Assembly (NCBI GenBank): GCA_963662155.1
Contig: OY759261.1
Location: forward strand, 65,205,917 to 65,269,916
Source of the DNA: Lamellibrachia columna
Lineage: Eukaryota; Annelida; Polychaeta; Sabellida; Siboglinidae
Direction of reading: 5' to 3'
DNA length: 64,000 nucleotides
The translations under genes were made by a program, and so were the position numbers. Below the pieces are notes generated by a model. The model had not been told where the DNA came from, made no database searches, and worked only from the letters and a program-made list of their open reading frames with translations. This document shows, one piece after another, positions 40,523 through 54,800 of the stretch (position 1 is the stretch's first letter; each line of letters starts with the position of its first letter).

Positions 40523-43500
40523 TGTCATAACACTTTTTTATTTGATTATTATAGCTTTGTTTGGTAAATTCAATATTTTAAACCTAAATATCTCTTTGAA
40601 AATATAAATCAATAGTTGGTGTGTTGTCCTTTTGCAGGAATCACAGTGGCGTGGCATGACATATACCTGGTTTCGGGAGGTGTTAACCGGAATAGCTTCC
40701 CATGCTTCATGTGGCAACCGCCACAATGCATTGAGGTGGTTTCCTGGTGGTCAGAGGTGCATGTGTGGGTGGGGGCCGGCCGACTGAAAACTGGGTTTTG
40801 AGCTGGTAGGTACAGGACCACTACACCAGAGCGCTTCAAGAAAGCAGACATTTTCCTCATTTTACGGCAAGGAGCATTGTGTTGCCTGCACCTCAACATA
40901 AAGTGCCATTGCAGAGGGAAGCATGTAATGTCAGATCACTCTGGTGTATTGCTCCTGCCACGTGGAACTTCACACCGATAAAGTCAGCCGACCCCCACCC
41001 ACACATGCACCCCAGGCCACCAGAAAAACACTTCCAAGCTTAACTGCGGGACCAATGCAATGTGGCAGCTGCTAAATCCAGCATGGAAAGCTTTCCCTGC
41101 GGCCACCGTCCAAACCCTGATGTATTCCATGCTATACATGTGTGCCGGTGTCGTTACTGCAGAGGGACAGCACACCTAATATTGATGCATTTATATTTGT
41201 TAAGATATATTTCGGTTTATTTAGTTGGTTTTTTACTTGCACTTTTATTAAATAGGTTTGTAATTAAAATACGACGAAAGAAATTATGTAGTATTATTTT
41301 TATTACCTTTGATTTCACCATTTTACATAGTTTTCTTGAATTGTCATGAAATATTGGAAACCATAATGGCATAGTCATACATCAACACTTCATTGGTCAT
41401 TTGCATTACTTCTACAGTACAAGTACTGGTTTTACCAAACAAATCTAGAACAATTAAGTTAAGACAGTGACTTTCTAGCATTGCAACAGTTGGAGAAAAC
41501 GGCTTAAAATGCATTCCATGGTTCACGATTTGAATAATGAATCCCCGTGTATTTGTGTAAACATTCCCTGTGTCACTGAACATTGAACACTGTTGGAAAA
41601 CACTGTTTTTTATTTTAATTAGTGTCAGTGTCATAATAATTGAAATATTTACCTTAATTCCTAGAATATATGCATACATAACAGTTAAACATGATCTTTC
41701 AGATATATATATATATATTTTTTGGTGGGTCAAATACTTTAATTTTTTTTCAGAACGTCCGTGACTATTTATTTTATGTATCCTAAAATTAAACCACGCA
41801 TATTTCAGTCAGTGTGGAAGATGTTTTTCCCAAAAAACAATTGACCTAATTTATATATTTTCTAAAGAAAGTCGATGTGAGAAAAAATGTCACTGGCGTT
41901 CCGCCATTTTATACCTCAAATTGCACCATTATCACACGTACAACATAACTATCTTAAAGTGCGGTGCGGTTATACACAATAAAAAGAACTGAAACATAAT
42001 TTGACGAATTAGACTTAAATAGTCACGGAAGAAATATGGTAGTTAATCAAATGTTTCCCCGACAAAATATATGAACCAAATTGCAGATATTAAACAACAG
42101 TGATTACTAATTTTAGAATATGGATACAACATGTGTTCCACATAACACAGACAGATAAATAAAGATCAAAGTGATGCATTAGTTACATGTGGTTACCTAA
42201 AATAGTCACTTATGTTCTGATCGTTTTTGGGTCTCAGCTTTGAAAAACCGGTAAATTTCTCCAAAATGATCCAATTTTTTTAATGTTTGAAATTGTTGAC
42301 GTTAAAACATCTACACATGAACAGAAAACTGAAAAAAGAACACACTTGAAGTTTTATTTAAAAGGATCTGTTTACCAAATTGCTGCAATATTAAACAATT
42401 CACTGAAGAAGTATTGTGCATTTATGGCATAATTGTTTGCGATTTGGAGTGTTCTTGAGTAAAAACAGTGTTTTGTTATAACAATAAAATTAGACATTCC
42501 TCCCACGAACACAAAATGTTTAGACATGTTCTATGCACAATCACATAATGCCACAATGTACCAATATATATATTGCAAGTTGCCAGCTCCAAATATTTAC
42601 TTTAAACAGAGACTTCCAGAAGCCATGAGTAGCCATCAACTTATGACCCCACCAGAAGGCATATTACTATCTAGGCCTTCTCTCCCTCTCCCTCTCTCTC
42701 CTTCCCTCTCCCTCTCCCTCTCTCTGTACAAACACGCAGACATATATAGTATTTATTTTGACACTAATTTCGTGAATGCGCATAAAAAAACGTACTTTCT
42801 GTGCGAGAAAGGAGTCTTGCGTGGTGCCCGCCGGTAACTGCGGAAATGCTCTTCTTAAGCCGATCCTCAGATCATAATCGTATCTGAAGCAATAATGTTG
42901 CATATGCTGGCCATATGTATATACTTTGAGTCAATTCTTGACTTGGCAAGTTGGCATATAGCTCGTATGCGTTCCAATGCAACATATCTATCGACAATGG
43001 CTGTAAGCGATGCATTAGTTGTATCATTCAAATACAAATTAACCCACCATCTGACCAACACTTTCTCAAGGACTGTGAACAGAAAGCTCGCGAATTCAAG
43101 GCGCCCAAACTTAGTGATGCAGATGACGCAAGACACAACAGAACAAGTGCCTGACTGCATTGACGTTCTACAGAACGTACGCAGTGTCGACATACTGTGT
43201 GCTAAGGCGTGGAAGTCAACAATATACCACTCCAATTGCCATGCGCTACTTGAGAAAAGTGGGAGACATACATATTGCACTTATATCTACCTATAACAAC
43301 ATTTAACAGGATTTATGTTCGATATACATGCCTTGGATCAGGAAATGGGAATGGGTGACATTAGACAGTTTCAGCCATACGTTCCATGCTCCGACTTTAT
43401 CTCAACACTGAACTTAAATTTACGTTATCTCATACGTAGCCGTAATACAGTTTTAATTATATTTTTAAGCAGTGAAACAGCCCATTAAGCGCTTTGCCAT

Positions 43501-46500
43501 GCCTAAGTGATTTTCCAACAACAACAACAACATGGTGTTCTTAAGCGTATCATTGCATTACATTTCTAGTGTTTTCCTGTCATTTTAAGTTATGGCTATT
43601 TTCAAATATATAGATTACATAGCATGTGAAACGTACAAGCTACGGAATTAACGATACGTAGATGGGAAAACCTATGGCTGAATCTGTCTAATGTACCTAC
43701 AGTTTCTGCCAGGAAACAAATCGGCGGTGCAGGTGGAAGCCTGTGTGAGGCAGCAGCACTCGGTTAGTCGATCTAGCCAAGTGTAAGTGTGACAATATTT
43801 CTATATGTGAAACTAATGTATGAATGTACGTATGGTTACGTATCTCAGACAAGAAGGGAGAGGAGGTGGGGTTGGCATTTACATATCCAACAAACACCGA
43901 TATAAAATTAGACATGACTTTATGAAGAGATATGACCGTAGTCATTATGAATCCATCTTCGTTGAGATAAAACAAACAACAATACCTTCATAATAGGTTA
44001 TATATATATATAAACCTCCAAATACTAACATAGATAGCTTCAACGATGAATTACTTAGTATCTTAAACTCAATATCTCGGGAAAATAAAAACAGTATAAT
44101 AATGGGGATTTTAATTTAAACTTAATTAATACCAACTCATGCCAAGTTAATGATTTTACCAACAATATATATGCAACATAACACAACACAAAATCCAATC
44201 TGGCATTTTATACACTGACATATCCGACCACCTCCCAATATTCAAAATTTATGACATTTGTAACCTCCCACTTAAACCAGGATACAAAACACTGTACAGA
44301 CGAAATAAAAGTGAAAAAAAATTGAGTGTGACGCGAGCCATGGTGGACTCGGAACAGTGGTGATGCAACAAGGGCGTCCTATTGCCTATGCAAGTAGAGC
44401 ACTGACACCGACAGAAACGCGGTACGCACAAATCGAAAAAGAGATGATTGCAATTGTGTTCTCATTGGAGAAGTTCCATCAGTATGTCTTTGCTCTGACC
44501 ACAAGCCACTGAAGTCAATTGTGAAGAAACCGATGCATCGAGCACCGAGACGACTCCAATGAATGGTCTTGAAGATTCATGGATATGACGTGGAAATTAT
44601 ATACCGAAAGGTCAAGGAAATGTACATGTCTGACATGTTATCTCGCGCATATCTACTTCATAATGGACAACGAAGCGAGTTCGAGCAAGTGAACATGGCT
44701 CAGTATCTACCTATCCGACCAGAACGTCTCCAACAACTGAAATCACACACAGAAAATTAAAACACGTTACAGCTGCTGCTGACGCTATTAGCTGACAGAT
44801 TCAACTGACACTACCATAGCATCAGAGATGAGCTTTCGATACAAAATGGGATCATCTTCAGAGGTGAACGTGTAGTTGTTCCCAGAAGTTTACGGAATGA
44901 AATAAAATGTGCTGTCCATCAAGCTCATCTTGGCACGGAAAGCTGTCTCCGCAGAGACAGAGATTACCTTTATTGGCAGGGAATGAACTCGGACATGAAA
45001 TACTAGATGCGAAAGATGCAGAACCTTTCAGATTAGCAACCAGAAGCAAACCCTAATGCCTCAGGATATACCGTCGATACCATGGGATAAGGATGGAACA
45101 GATATGTTCTCATTCGAGGGAATGGACTATTTCATCACGGTAGATTACCTGTCCAATGTCTAGGAGGTAGACAAATTGTACGATACAAAGTCTACAACTG
45201 TCATTCGCAAGCTGAAGTCTCACTTCGCCAGGAACGTCATTCCGAATAGTGCTGTAAGTGACAATGGTGCACAATATGTGTCAGCGTAGTTCCAGAATTT
45301 CGCACGAGACTGGGATATTGAACATGTAGTCAGCTCTCCACACCACCAAAATGCCAACGGAAAGGCTGAAGCAGCTATCAAGATGGCCAAGAGGACAATG
45401 AGAAAATGTTAGGAAGGAAATGGTGTCATTTACAAAGCCTTCATGGAGTTAAGAAACCCACCGATTCAGGGAGTAGGAAACAGTCCTGCATAATGCCTGC
45501 TAGGAAGACGTACAAGATCATTCCTTCCAACAACATCAAACTTGTTGAGACCAAGAGGTGCAGAAATAATCGCCAAAGAGAAGGAAAGGATGGAGAGACA
45601 CCAGGTTAAAGAGAACTATAACAAAACAGCAATGGACTGTGTTGAATGAAGGTGATACGGTGAGGATGAAACCATTTCAGCTTGGAGAGAAGAGATGGGA
45701 AAAGGCTATAATCAACAGAAGGCTTGGCGAGGGTTCCTAGGAAGTTGAAACAGCAAGTGGCATATTCCGACGAAACAGGCTCCACTTGAGGAAATCGAAC
45801 GAAGCACCGCAAACAGCAGCAGAACAATCAATGAGTGCTCCAACAATGACAGGGAATGGTGAGAATGAACGTGAAGAAATGGAAAAACCTGAAACACAGA
45901 AGGAAATGACATCACCAACAAGCCCGCCAAAGAGAAAGTCGGTACAGATAATGGAAAACACCAGAACGAGATCGGGAAGAACGGTGAAAGCTCCAAAACG
46001 GTTTAGTGATTATGTTCAGTAGATAAAAGGCATATTAATCCCTCTACTGAAGTGGTTCAGGGTCTCACCATGAACAGTGAACATTGACCTCAGCTAAATT
46101 AACGCTATAAAAAAGTGATAATTTGATGTGTCATCACAAATTAAAGACTAGTAATGACTTTAAAGACAATCAGTGACACTTTGAAGACTTTGAATATGTT
46201 CACAGATAATAAGCTAATGTGAAAGTGTTAAAGAAAACTCTATAACATGCCTCTTTGCCCTTAAGGTTCGCGATTTCATCAAAAGGAAAAGGATGTGACA
46301 ATATTTCTATATGTGCAACCGATGTATGAATAAACAACTAGGTGGAGACACTCTTATCTAACTTACATCTCTGAGCAGTTTATCTATGTCGTTGTGTGAA
46401 GTTATTTTACCTAATAATATGCGAATAATCAGCATATTGAAGTGACTACAGTCATGCAACGCAACTTTGTTGCGAACATGTGCTGCGCGGATGCAGCAGA

Positions 46501-47300
46501 GCGATATTTCAGTGCATTGAGGTGTCTGAAGAACTGACTGCGTCATAGGATGAACAAATAATACAAAGAATTTCCTCACATGTATATCACATTGAACTGC
46601 AGCGAATTCGCCATGCGCAATCGCCGCGTAACGTCCAAACTCTGCTGCACGAATTACCTAGCGGATCCTAAATACGCCACTACAACGTCTGTAGATGCGT
46701 CAATCTGACGAAACATTCACATTTAAATACAGTGCTTCTTAGTTTGAGTGATACTGACACGTCAGAAGGACAATGATTCACCTGACGAGAAACGCCTTAA
46801 AGTGTTGCACTAGAAGAGGTTTACCTGTCTTTGTCATTTGTGTCCACGTCAAACTCAACAGGATGCAGCCTTGCTGCTTTATTTTTCTTCCACCATGATC
46901 TGCAAACACATTGCTTCCAACTTAATACCGCTAGGCGCTAAAATTGTGCCGGAAGTATCTGTGAACGCTTTATTTCACGACTTTAACTACGTCAAGTTCA
47001 TTGTGTGATTTTCAATGGGCCATCGCAACGACATACATTCATACACAGGTATAATTTAAGTGAAGTGATTCCGCGAGAGGTTATACATATATCCTCTGGG
47101 AGATATATTTTACTTCAGACATGCGATAGACGAGACCTACGGCTTTTTGCGTTCCATTTGAAACATGCATTCCTTTAACTTCCCTTCCATATGGCAGGAG
47201 GTACTAGGAGGGCAGGCAGGTTGTACCCATTTTGGTTTCGAAATGACTAGATTTGCCACCGGCCAGGGGCTTGAACCCAGCAACTCCTGGTCACAACTCA

Positions 47301-47360
<60 letters not shown>

Positions 47361-50300
47361 CGTATTGTTACGGCATTGGCGAACCAATCGAATAAATGGA
47401 ACCATAACACGAAGTGACCGTTTAACCTGTAATACTTTATCAACTCTTACGTCTTTGTGACGACGAGGCTAAATCGCCTGATTCGGTCAGTGTTTCTACC
47501 AGTATCTCGCGGCCGGGCGTTTGAAAAGATGCCAATAATAATGATGCCAGGTAGCTCTGATATGAAGAACGACATAACTGCAATGCGAAACTGGTCCCAA
47601 GTAAGGATGATTCCTCCCTGCACTGACTCTTCGATCACTGCTGGTGGTCTACCATAAAACATGATGCTAACCAGCATGGCAAACATCACAAACGTCATCG
47701 CACACGATACTCGCTGCAAACGACTGAACGTGGTATGAACTGGGGGGCTCAAAATGCTCAACCAAGGATGTTCGTCTCGTAGGCTCTGCACGGACATCAC
47801 GCTGAAATGATAACGCTTGCTTCCTTTGTTCGTGTCCACATATAACGTTCTGGAAACGCTGCCTCTGCCTTTGTTTGGACTCAGCCAGTCGTTGCAAACG
47901 AAATGCCACACTTCGTTCGTCTGAAGGTCTCGAACTGTGATCTGGTTGAGATACCTACAACGATTTATGTAACAGCCATTGCATTGAATGATTTATGGAA
48001 CATATACAACCCTTCTATTCTAACAGTAATCATGTGTGTTCGAAATAAATACTGGTGCAGCGTTTTTTTGCGCACGCGCGTGTGTGCATGCATGGGTGCA
48101 GGTGTCTACGTTTGCGCGTCCATGTGCATGTAGGTGTGTGCGTGTTGTAAAAGCCGACACTATCGAACAATTTAAGTAGTTATTTAGGGAACGTTTTTCA
48201 AATATCTACTTAAATTCCACGTTAGTACCAGATCTAACATGACATTGTTCCTCAACACACACTGCACTCGAACTTATGCCTCCATATAATGAATAACATT
48301 GACGTGCACGATGTTTAATACCGTACCACGATGGAAACAGACCGCTGCAGCTATGCCACACTCTGACTGTTCTCAGATCACCCAAGACTCTGGTGGTCGC
48401 AACAAGAAACCAGTTATCGGACCCCTTCTCGTGGACGAGTCTGTGTGGGTCTTCCAGCAAGTGTCGTGCGCTGGTTCCTTGCGAACCAATCATGCACATA
48501 CCAACAGTAGACGTTGTTCCAGCTCCGCTCTTCCAACCCGTGATGACTGTCACCAAGTAGAAGTAATGAGCGTCAGGGTCATTGTCCGAAAGGACGATTA
48601 CACCTTGCTGAAGTAGACAGACAACGCGTTCATTCGTCTGCTCGTCCCACATTGAAGGACGGAGACGACAGATGTGCCAAATAACATTGCACAATAACAG
48701 GAAGATCTACAACTTGGTGTTGCTGCTATGTATGTTGATGAAGATATGCGCCTCAGGTTTCGCGCCGTTGCCGTATAAAGTGCGGGAAGGCCCAGTAACG
48801 TTTTGAATTCTATGCTACACCTACTACATTATGGTGCATTTTTCTGGCGATATTCAAATATAAACTTAGTCCGGTTACATATTGGTTTCGATCAGTATTC
48901 CCACATTTACATAATTAACTTGAAATTGCGGTTTGGCGATAATGGCTATACATCGGTAGATCCTGTCAAAAATAAAGAAAAATAGTATGAATTTTACTAC
49001 CAAAGCGGGAGGTTTCTTGGAAGCACAAGTAAGTACGTACTCCTTGAATCAATGAATGTTACGGTTTCTTGGAAGCACAAGTAAGTACGTACTCCTTGAA
49101 TCAATGAATGTTACGGTTTATTCGATATCATTTCTTGGAAGCACAAGTAAGTATGTACTCCTTGAATCAATGAATGTTACGGTTTCTTGGAAGCACAAGT
49201 AAGTACGTACTCCTTGAATCAATGAATGTTACGGTTTCTTGGAAGCACAAGTAAGTACGTACTCCTTGAATCAATGAATGTTACGGTTTCTTGGAAGCAC
49301 AAGTAAGTACGTACTCCTTGAATCAATGAATGTTACGGCTTATTCGATATCATTTCATTTAAATCACGAGAGACTTGGTTCAATTCTGCGAATATTTCGT
49401 CATGTGAAGTGGACGAAGTTTGTTGTGAGGTAAATAAGGTGCATAATAATAAGTGTTTTTTTTACTTCACAATGACAATGCCATTGTGTTTGTATTTAAG
49501 CAATCTTACCTTCAGTTGGTCTTCTTTGTCTTTCCTTCTCGCCCAAACCATGAACAATATGTATATACACCAAATACTGGTCACAATGGCCACGACAATT
49601 GGGTTTCGAAAAACAGTGAGGAAGAGCGACATATCAAAAACATCTACTTTGTTGGGCTTCACGAAGAAACTGCCAGAAAAGGCTGACATGTGAGAGCACT
49701 CGCACACGATGGAGTTCTCTGTGCTGTTTGGAGACACCTGAAAATAGGAAAATCTTTAATGCCGAAAACCTCTGAAGTAGAACAATGCAGTGTCATATTT
49801 CATAACACTTACCAACGTGCCGTAAGTGTCTAAGAAATGTACTTCTATCAAATGGACAGACAGTGGACGAACAATTGGTCAACACTACATATTGTAGTTA
49901 GGTTAATCACCATATGCAAGCATGTCTGTAACATCTAACTGATATTTGTGTGAACCATTTCGTCAGTTTATATTAAGCAAACATGGAAAAATACATCTTA
50001 TACTATGAAAATACTAACTAAATTGTAATTATCTGTTTGTCGTTGTGTTGAAAAAATAACGTTCTTAAACATTTATTCATTCGTAGGAAGGAGGGACGAC
50101 ATACAAACATATAAAGAACATTTTAAGAAAGGGAAAGTCTGGCATGCCTGTATAATTTGTAGACATTGGCGCCGAAGGTGACGGAGTAGCGACAACAAAA
50201 ACTCAAGTTTGTGAGAACATCTGGGCTCGGATAATTGGACGAGTAAATACCGGTGGATAGAACGAACTGAGAGAAGATAGTGGGAAGCAGTTGAACGTAA

Positions 50301-50577
50301 CGGGAAAAATAGTATGAAACCGGGTGTAGTTGGGTTTACTTAGTACAGAGAGAGTCATACTGGGTACCAGAGAGAGTGAGTCCGCATGAGAAGGGGAAGA
50401 CCATGTATAATACTGCGTTACGAGGGATGCAAGGAAGCCGGAAGAGGTTGAAACTGGATAAATAAAAAACTGGAAAAATAGTTAAATAAAAACAACAAGA
50501 ACCTAGGCAGTACGATACTTTATATCCCTCGCCCAGATATAAAGGGGACTTTGATGAAGAACACACACACACACACA

Positions 50578-50614
<37 letters not shown>

Positions 50615-51788
50615 GCAAGCAAGCAAGCAAGCAAGAAGGCGCGGGCACACACACTCACACAAAGACGCACGCACGCACCCATTGTGGTTGGTTATATTGT
50701 GTTCACAGTATAGAAGTGATAACAAGTATGATGTGTATAACCTTGCAGCCTTGATTTGTCCAAAGCTCCTCTTTTTCGTGCCAGTAGAGACATTCACTTA
50801 CAAATGTCTTCATCTCAATGTCTACAGTATTCTCACTACCAGCATCTCCTGCCTTTTTCCATGTAATATTCTTGGCACAGAATCCGCACGCACTCTGCGC
50901 TCTCTTGCAATATTCCTTACAGCGAACAGAATCATAATATGTTGGCAACAATCCAAGAAACACTCGACATCTGCTTGTTGTGCTTTGGATGAGGCCGAAA
51001 ATTCTGACAACACCATTCGCTTCCACCACATGAGTAACACCTGGGTCATTTGGCTCTTTCAATGTAGTCAATCTCTTTCTGCTAAAGTCGACAACAAAAT
51101 GAGCTGGATTGTCCTCGCTCTGCGGGTCACCGAAAAAGTCCCTGACGAATACTTTGGTGTCAGTCTTGACAACCAACAACAGTGAGATGCGAGTGAAGTT
51201 TGCAGGCAATCCTAGTGTGATCTGGTATTTCTGGCCGCAAGATACATCGGTTGTGAAACGACCTAAATCCTTAGGTTTCCATGCCCCATTTCGTTGTGTG
51301 AGTTTCATATGAAGGTATCTGGTTTTGCTTTGGGTGTCTGTGAGAAGTAAATCATATGAGAATGTTAAATATAAACCAATTTACACTGAAGGTACGTTCC
51401 TTCTGAATATTTATTTTGAGACATTGCTTTATTTTTACTCTCTTGAGGTATACCTATTGTTGTCGAATAAATGTAACCAGTGCTAACCGTGAGGTCGAGG
51501 TATAACAATTATAAGCGGATTCGTGAGGTTCTGAACGGCCAAAGATCCGCCGACGTCGTCAAACAAGTTCAGACTAAGTACAGGTGTTGAAACAAGGCGT
51601 GCAGATTTGTGCCAGTAGTACTGGTTTATCGGCGTCTGAAACATCTAATAGGAGATATTTTTGGAAACCTATGCTGCAAACATATGTGTGCATATATTAA
51701 TCGAGAAAAAAGCATGCATTATGTTGATCACGTTATGTTGATTTTGTATTTATTTGTATTTACATTAACATCATATGCATGTGTTTTC

Positions 51789-51836
<48 letters not shown>

Positions 51837-54800
51837 CTATACACACGTGCATATAGTGTTTCATTTATGTATTTTACATAGAATCTTATCGAAGAATATT
51901 TATAAATATTACTAATGAATATGCTGGTGGTTGATATCGATCAACTGCATGATCCACGACTCACTTGGATTCCTAGAGAATCATCAGGAGTACACGATAC
52001 CACCTTTCCGCAAAGAGGTGGTATTCTTATGCCGCCGATTCCGAAACCCGTTCTTTTAGCGTTACCGCCGCTGCTTACATCGAAAGAAAAGAATTCGTGA
52101 CTGAGATGAAATACAGTTTCTTTCTTTAGCGAAAGATACATCGGACCGACTGCTATGTCGAGTCTGCTTTGACCAGACACCATGTGAACGATCAACACTG
52201 AAGACACATGTTCGAGGGTCTTCATTATTGCCTTTGTCAGGACCTTCCTCTGAAATTGATGAAAATATATCAGACGTTCGTAAGCATTTTCATCTAGTTG
52301 GGTGAGTTAATGTTTTCACATATCTAATGTCTACGCATTACGACGCTTCGGCAGCGGTGGATTGTATTCTTCGGAAACTGAATTCTGTGACAACCGCTGC
52401 TCGTCAGATGGTATGGCGAGCAGAATTCAGTTCCTGAAAAAGGCAACTGGCGGTTGCCAAAACATCGTTTTGAGTAAACTGTGTAGTTCTGGTAGCATTT
52501 AGTTGTACATTATGATATCAGACAGTTGCTTTGTAATCAGCGGATTAGCGTTGTTACGCACGGACAGAAATCATTCAGAGTTTTTGAATATAAAACAATT
52601 ATGTATGTAATGCATGTACCAAGAATGCGACCAACCATCGGAAGACCTTATACCTTAAACCGAAATAAATTTATCAGACCGAAGTGAACCGATACCGACT
52701 CACAATGACACAGGAAACCCTCATGGCTTGGCGCTGGTACATCTCTGAATCAACAATGCACCAGTTTCGCAGATCAACAATTTTTAACGAGGAAAAAACT
52801 ATGACGGAACATTTTCCTGGGTTTCAGCATAGGATGTCACATATTAGAGTGAGGCACTAGCAGCTTTAGGTGCGCATTTGTGGATGCAGGCACTAGGGCC
52901 TACATGTGCAGACACGGTATGGATAGCAGCCATGCATTAGTACGAGTATGAAATTGATACGAATGTGACCGGAGGTTTTATCAATACATTCATACGATAG
53001 AGAACTATATAATGTGTTCTGCTGTTTTTACGTCTCGGGATGCTTTGGTATATATTACTAATCTACTGAATCTATAACCATTCATCTATCCACTTAGTGA
53101 TTTCTTAAATAAAAAACTTAACACATTTGTTAGATATAAACTATATTGTTAGAACCCATACTGAAATGGATTGTTTAAATTTTGTTCGACAGACATATTT
53201 TCCGACTCAAGTCAATAGGTATGTCATTTACTCGACTTCTTCGGAACCTATATAAATAAAGGTGGTATGTTTGCTTATTTCTGTCAAAAAATAACTGCTT
53301 CCTCTGTCAACAACATGTTAAAAAAGATTAGTGTTATACTATTTTGTCCAACTTTTTCTTTTGGTAGTGTTGGAGAAAGCCATCAACTGCAGGTTATATA
53401 TTTTCTTAGTTTTCGTACTACCAATCGATGAATTACGTGTAATTTGTTAACCGATCTAGTTTAGTCCATGTATTATGTGCTATGTTGGTGTCTTGTTCTT
53501 CGTGTGACGTTAAGTGTACGTACAACTGGATCCCATCCCGTGCAATTTATAATGTTTGTGTTCCACTGATTTTAATATATAATATTCTGCAGTATTCACC
53601 GACCTAAACTCATTTCATGATTTGTAGTGCCCCGTTTATTAATCATGGCAATTGATCGTAAACAAATTTATTTAGACATAACCACACGTACCGCAGTTCT
53701 TTCTGCAGTGATAGCAGCTTGTTCAGCAGTGATTTCGTATTCATCGTCTTCAGCTTCGTCGTCATAAAATATATACGATCCATCGTCTTCGATCCATTCA
53801 ACCCGGGCAATGTTAATTAAGCCAGTTAAAATGGCCCTGTTGTTTAAAGAACGTAATTACATGCAAGGCGTACACACTTTGTCTTTTGCTTGTTAGCTAA
53901 ATACTATACTGACTGGTTATACTGACTGTTCTACCTACTAGATACATGTTATAATATAAAGAATACCTCTTGTGCGATGTATTGAATAATGTTGACATAT
54001 CATTTATACAGAGACTGGAGGTAGGGAATTCAATATGACCTTTTTTGAGACATGCTACGTTGATGAAATAATGGTTTTCAAATGTGTATGTGCGCGTGCG
54101 TGTGCGCGCGTGCGTGTGTGTATTTAATCGTTTAATCCTTCTATATGTATAAGTTAGCTGAACTTAGACCTAGTTCAGCTACATTGTAAATTGTTATGAA
54201 TTTGTGCTGTGACGTAATGTTAGAAGAAACGGTAATGTTTCGAATAGTAACCTGGATGGCAAGTAACAGTAAATGTTCAGACATTCAAAAATGTATATCA
54301 ACAGGTCTTCCTTGGTAGACACGTGTACATTTGGTATTTGGCATAAAGCGTGTATCAGCAGGTGCCAGGTCATTCTTTGTTGGTGCTCGAACTGTTCGTA
54401 TTTGTTATGCTTATTTCACGTGTACAGTTTAATTGTTTCAAACTATGATCGCACTGCATGAAAATAACAGTATTATTCGCACTCTCCCGGTTTCACAACA
54501 TACCTGCAACTTTTCAAGAACATGGCCCAACTATCAGTTGGGCCACTGCTCCGTGCCATTTCCCTCAATTCCTTTGCGAGATCTTGGTACATAGACAATG
54601 CGAACTCCTTTTTCGAACAAAAATGATAGTCAATATTAAAAATGATGTTAACATTGAGAAAGAGGGGTTGTGGGAAAGTGGTGGATAGGTTCACAGTCCT
54701 GTGTATTCCGGCCTGTCAAATGCTCTTGCGTTTGTTATTTTAATTTTAAAGGTAATTTTAAAGAAATATGCCCTCGATGCTTTTGTATCGCAGTATATAT

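Noticed and set aside
41344..41733. 129-codon minus-strand frame in gene B's large intron
   Set aside because: B16 joins B17 in phase without it, and no family motif is visible.
44858..45049. Minus-strand frames inside the Gypsy relic
   Set aside because: They are antisense shadows of the broken plus-strand integrase region.
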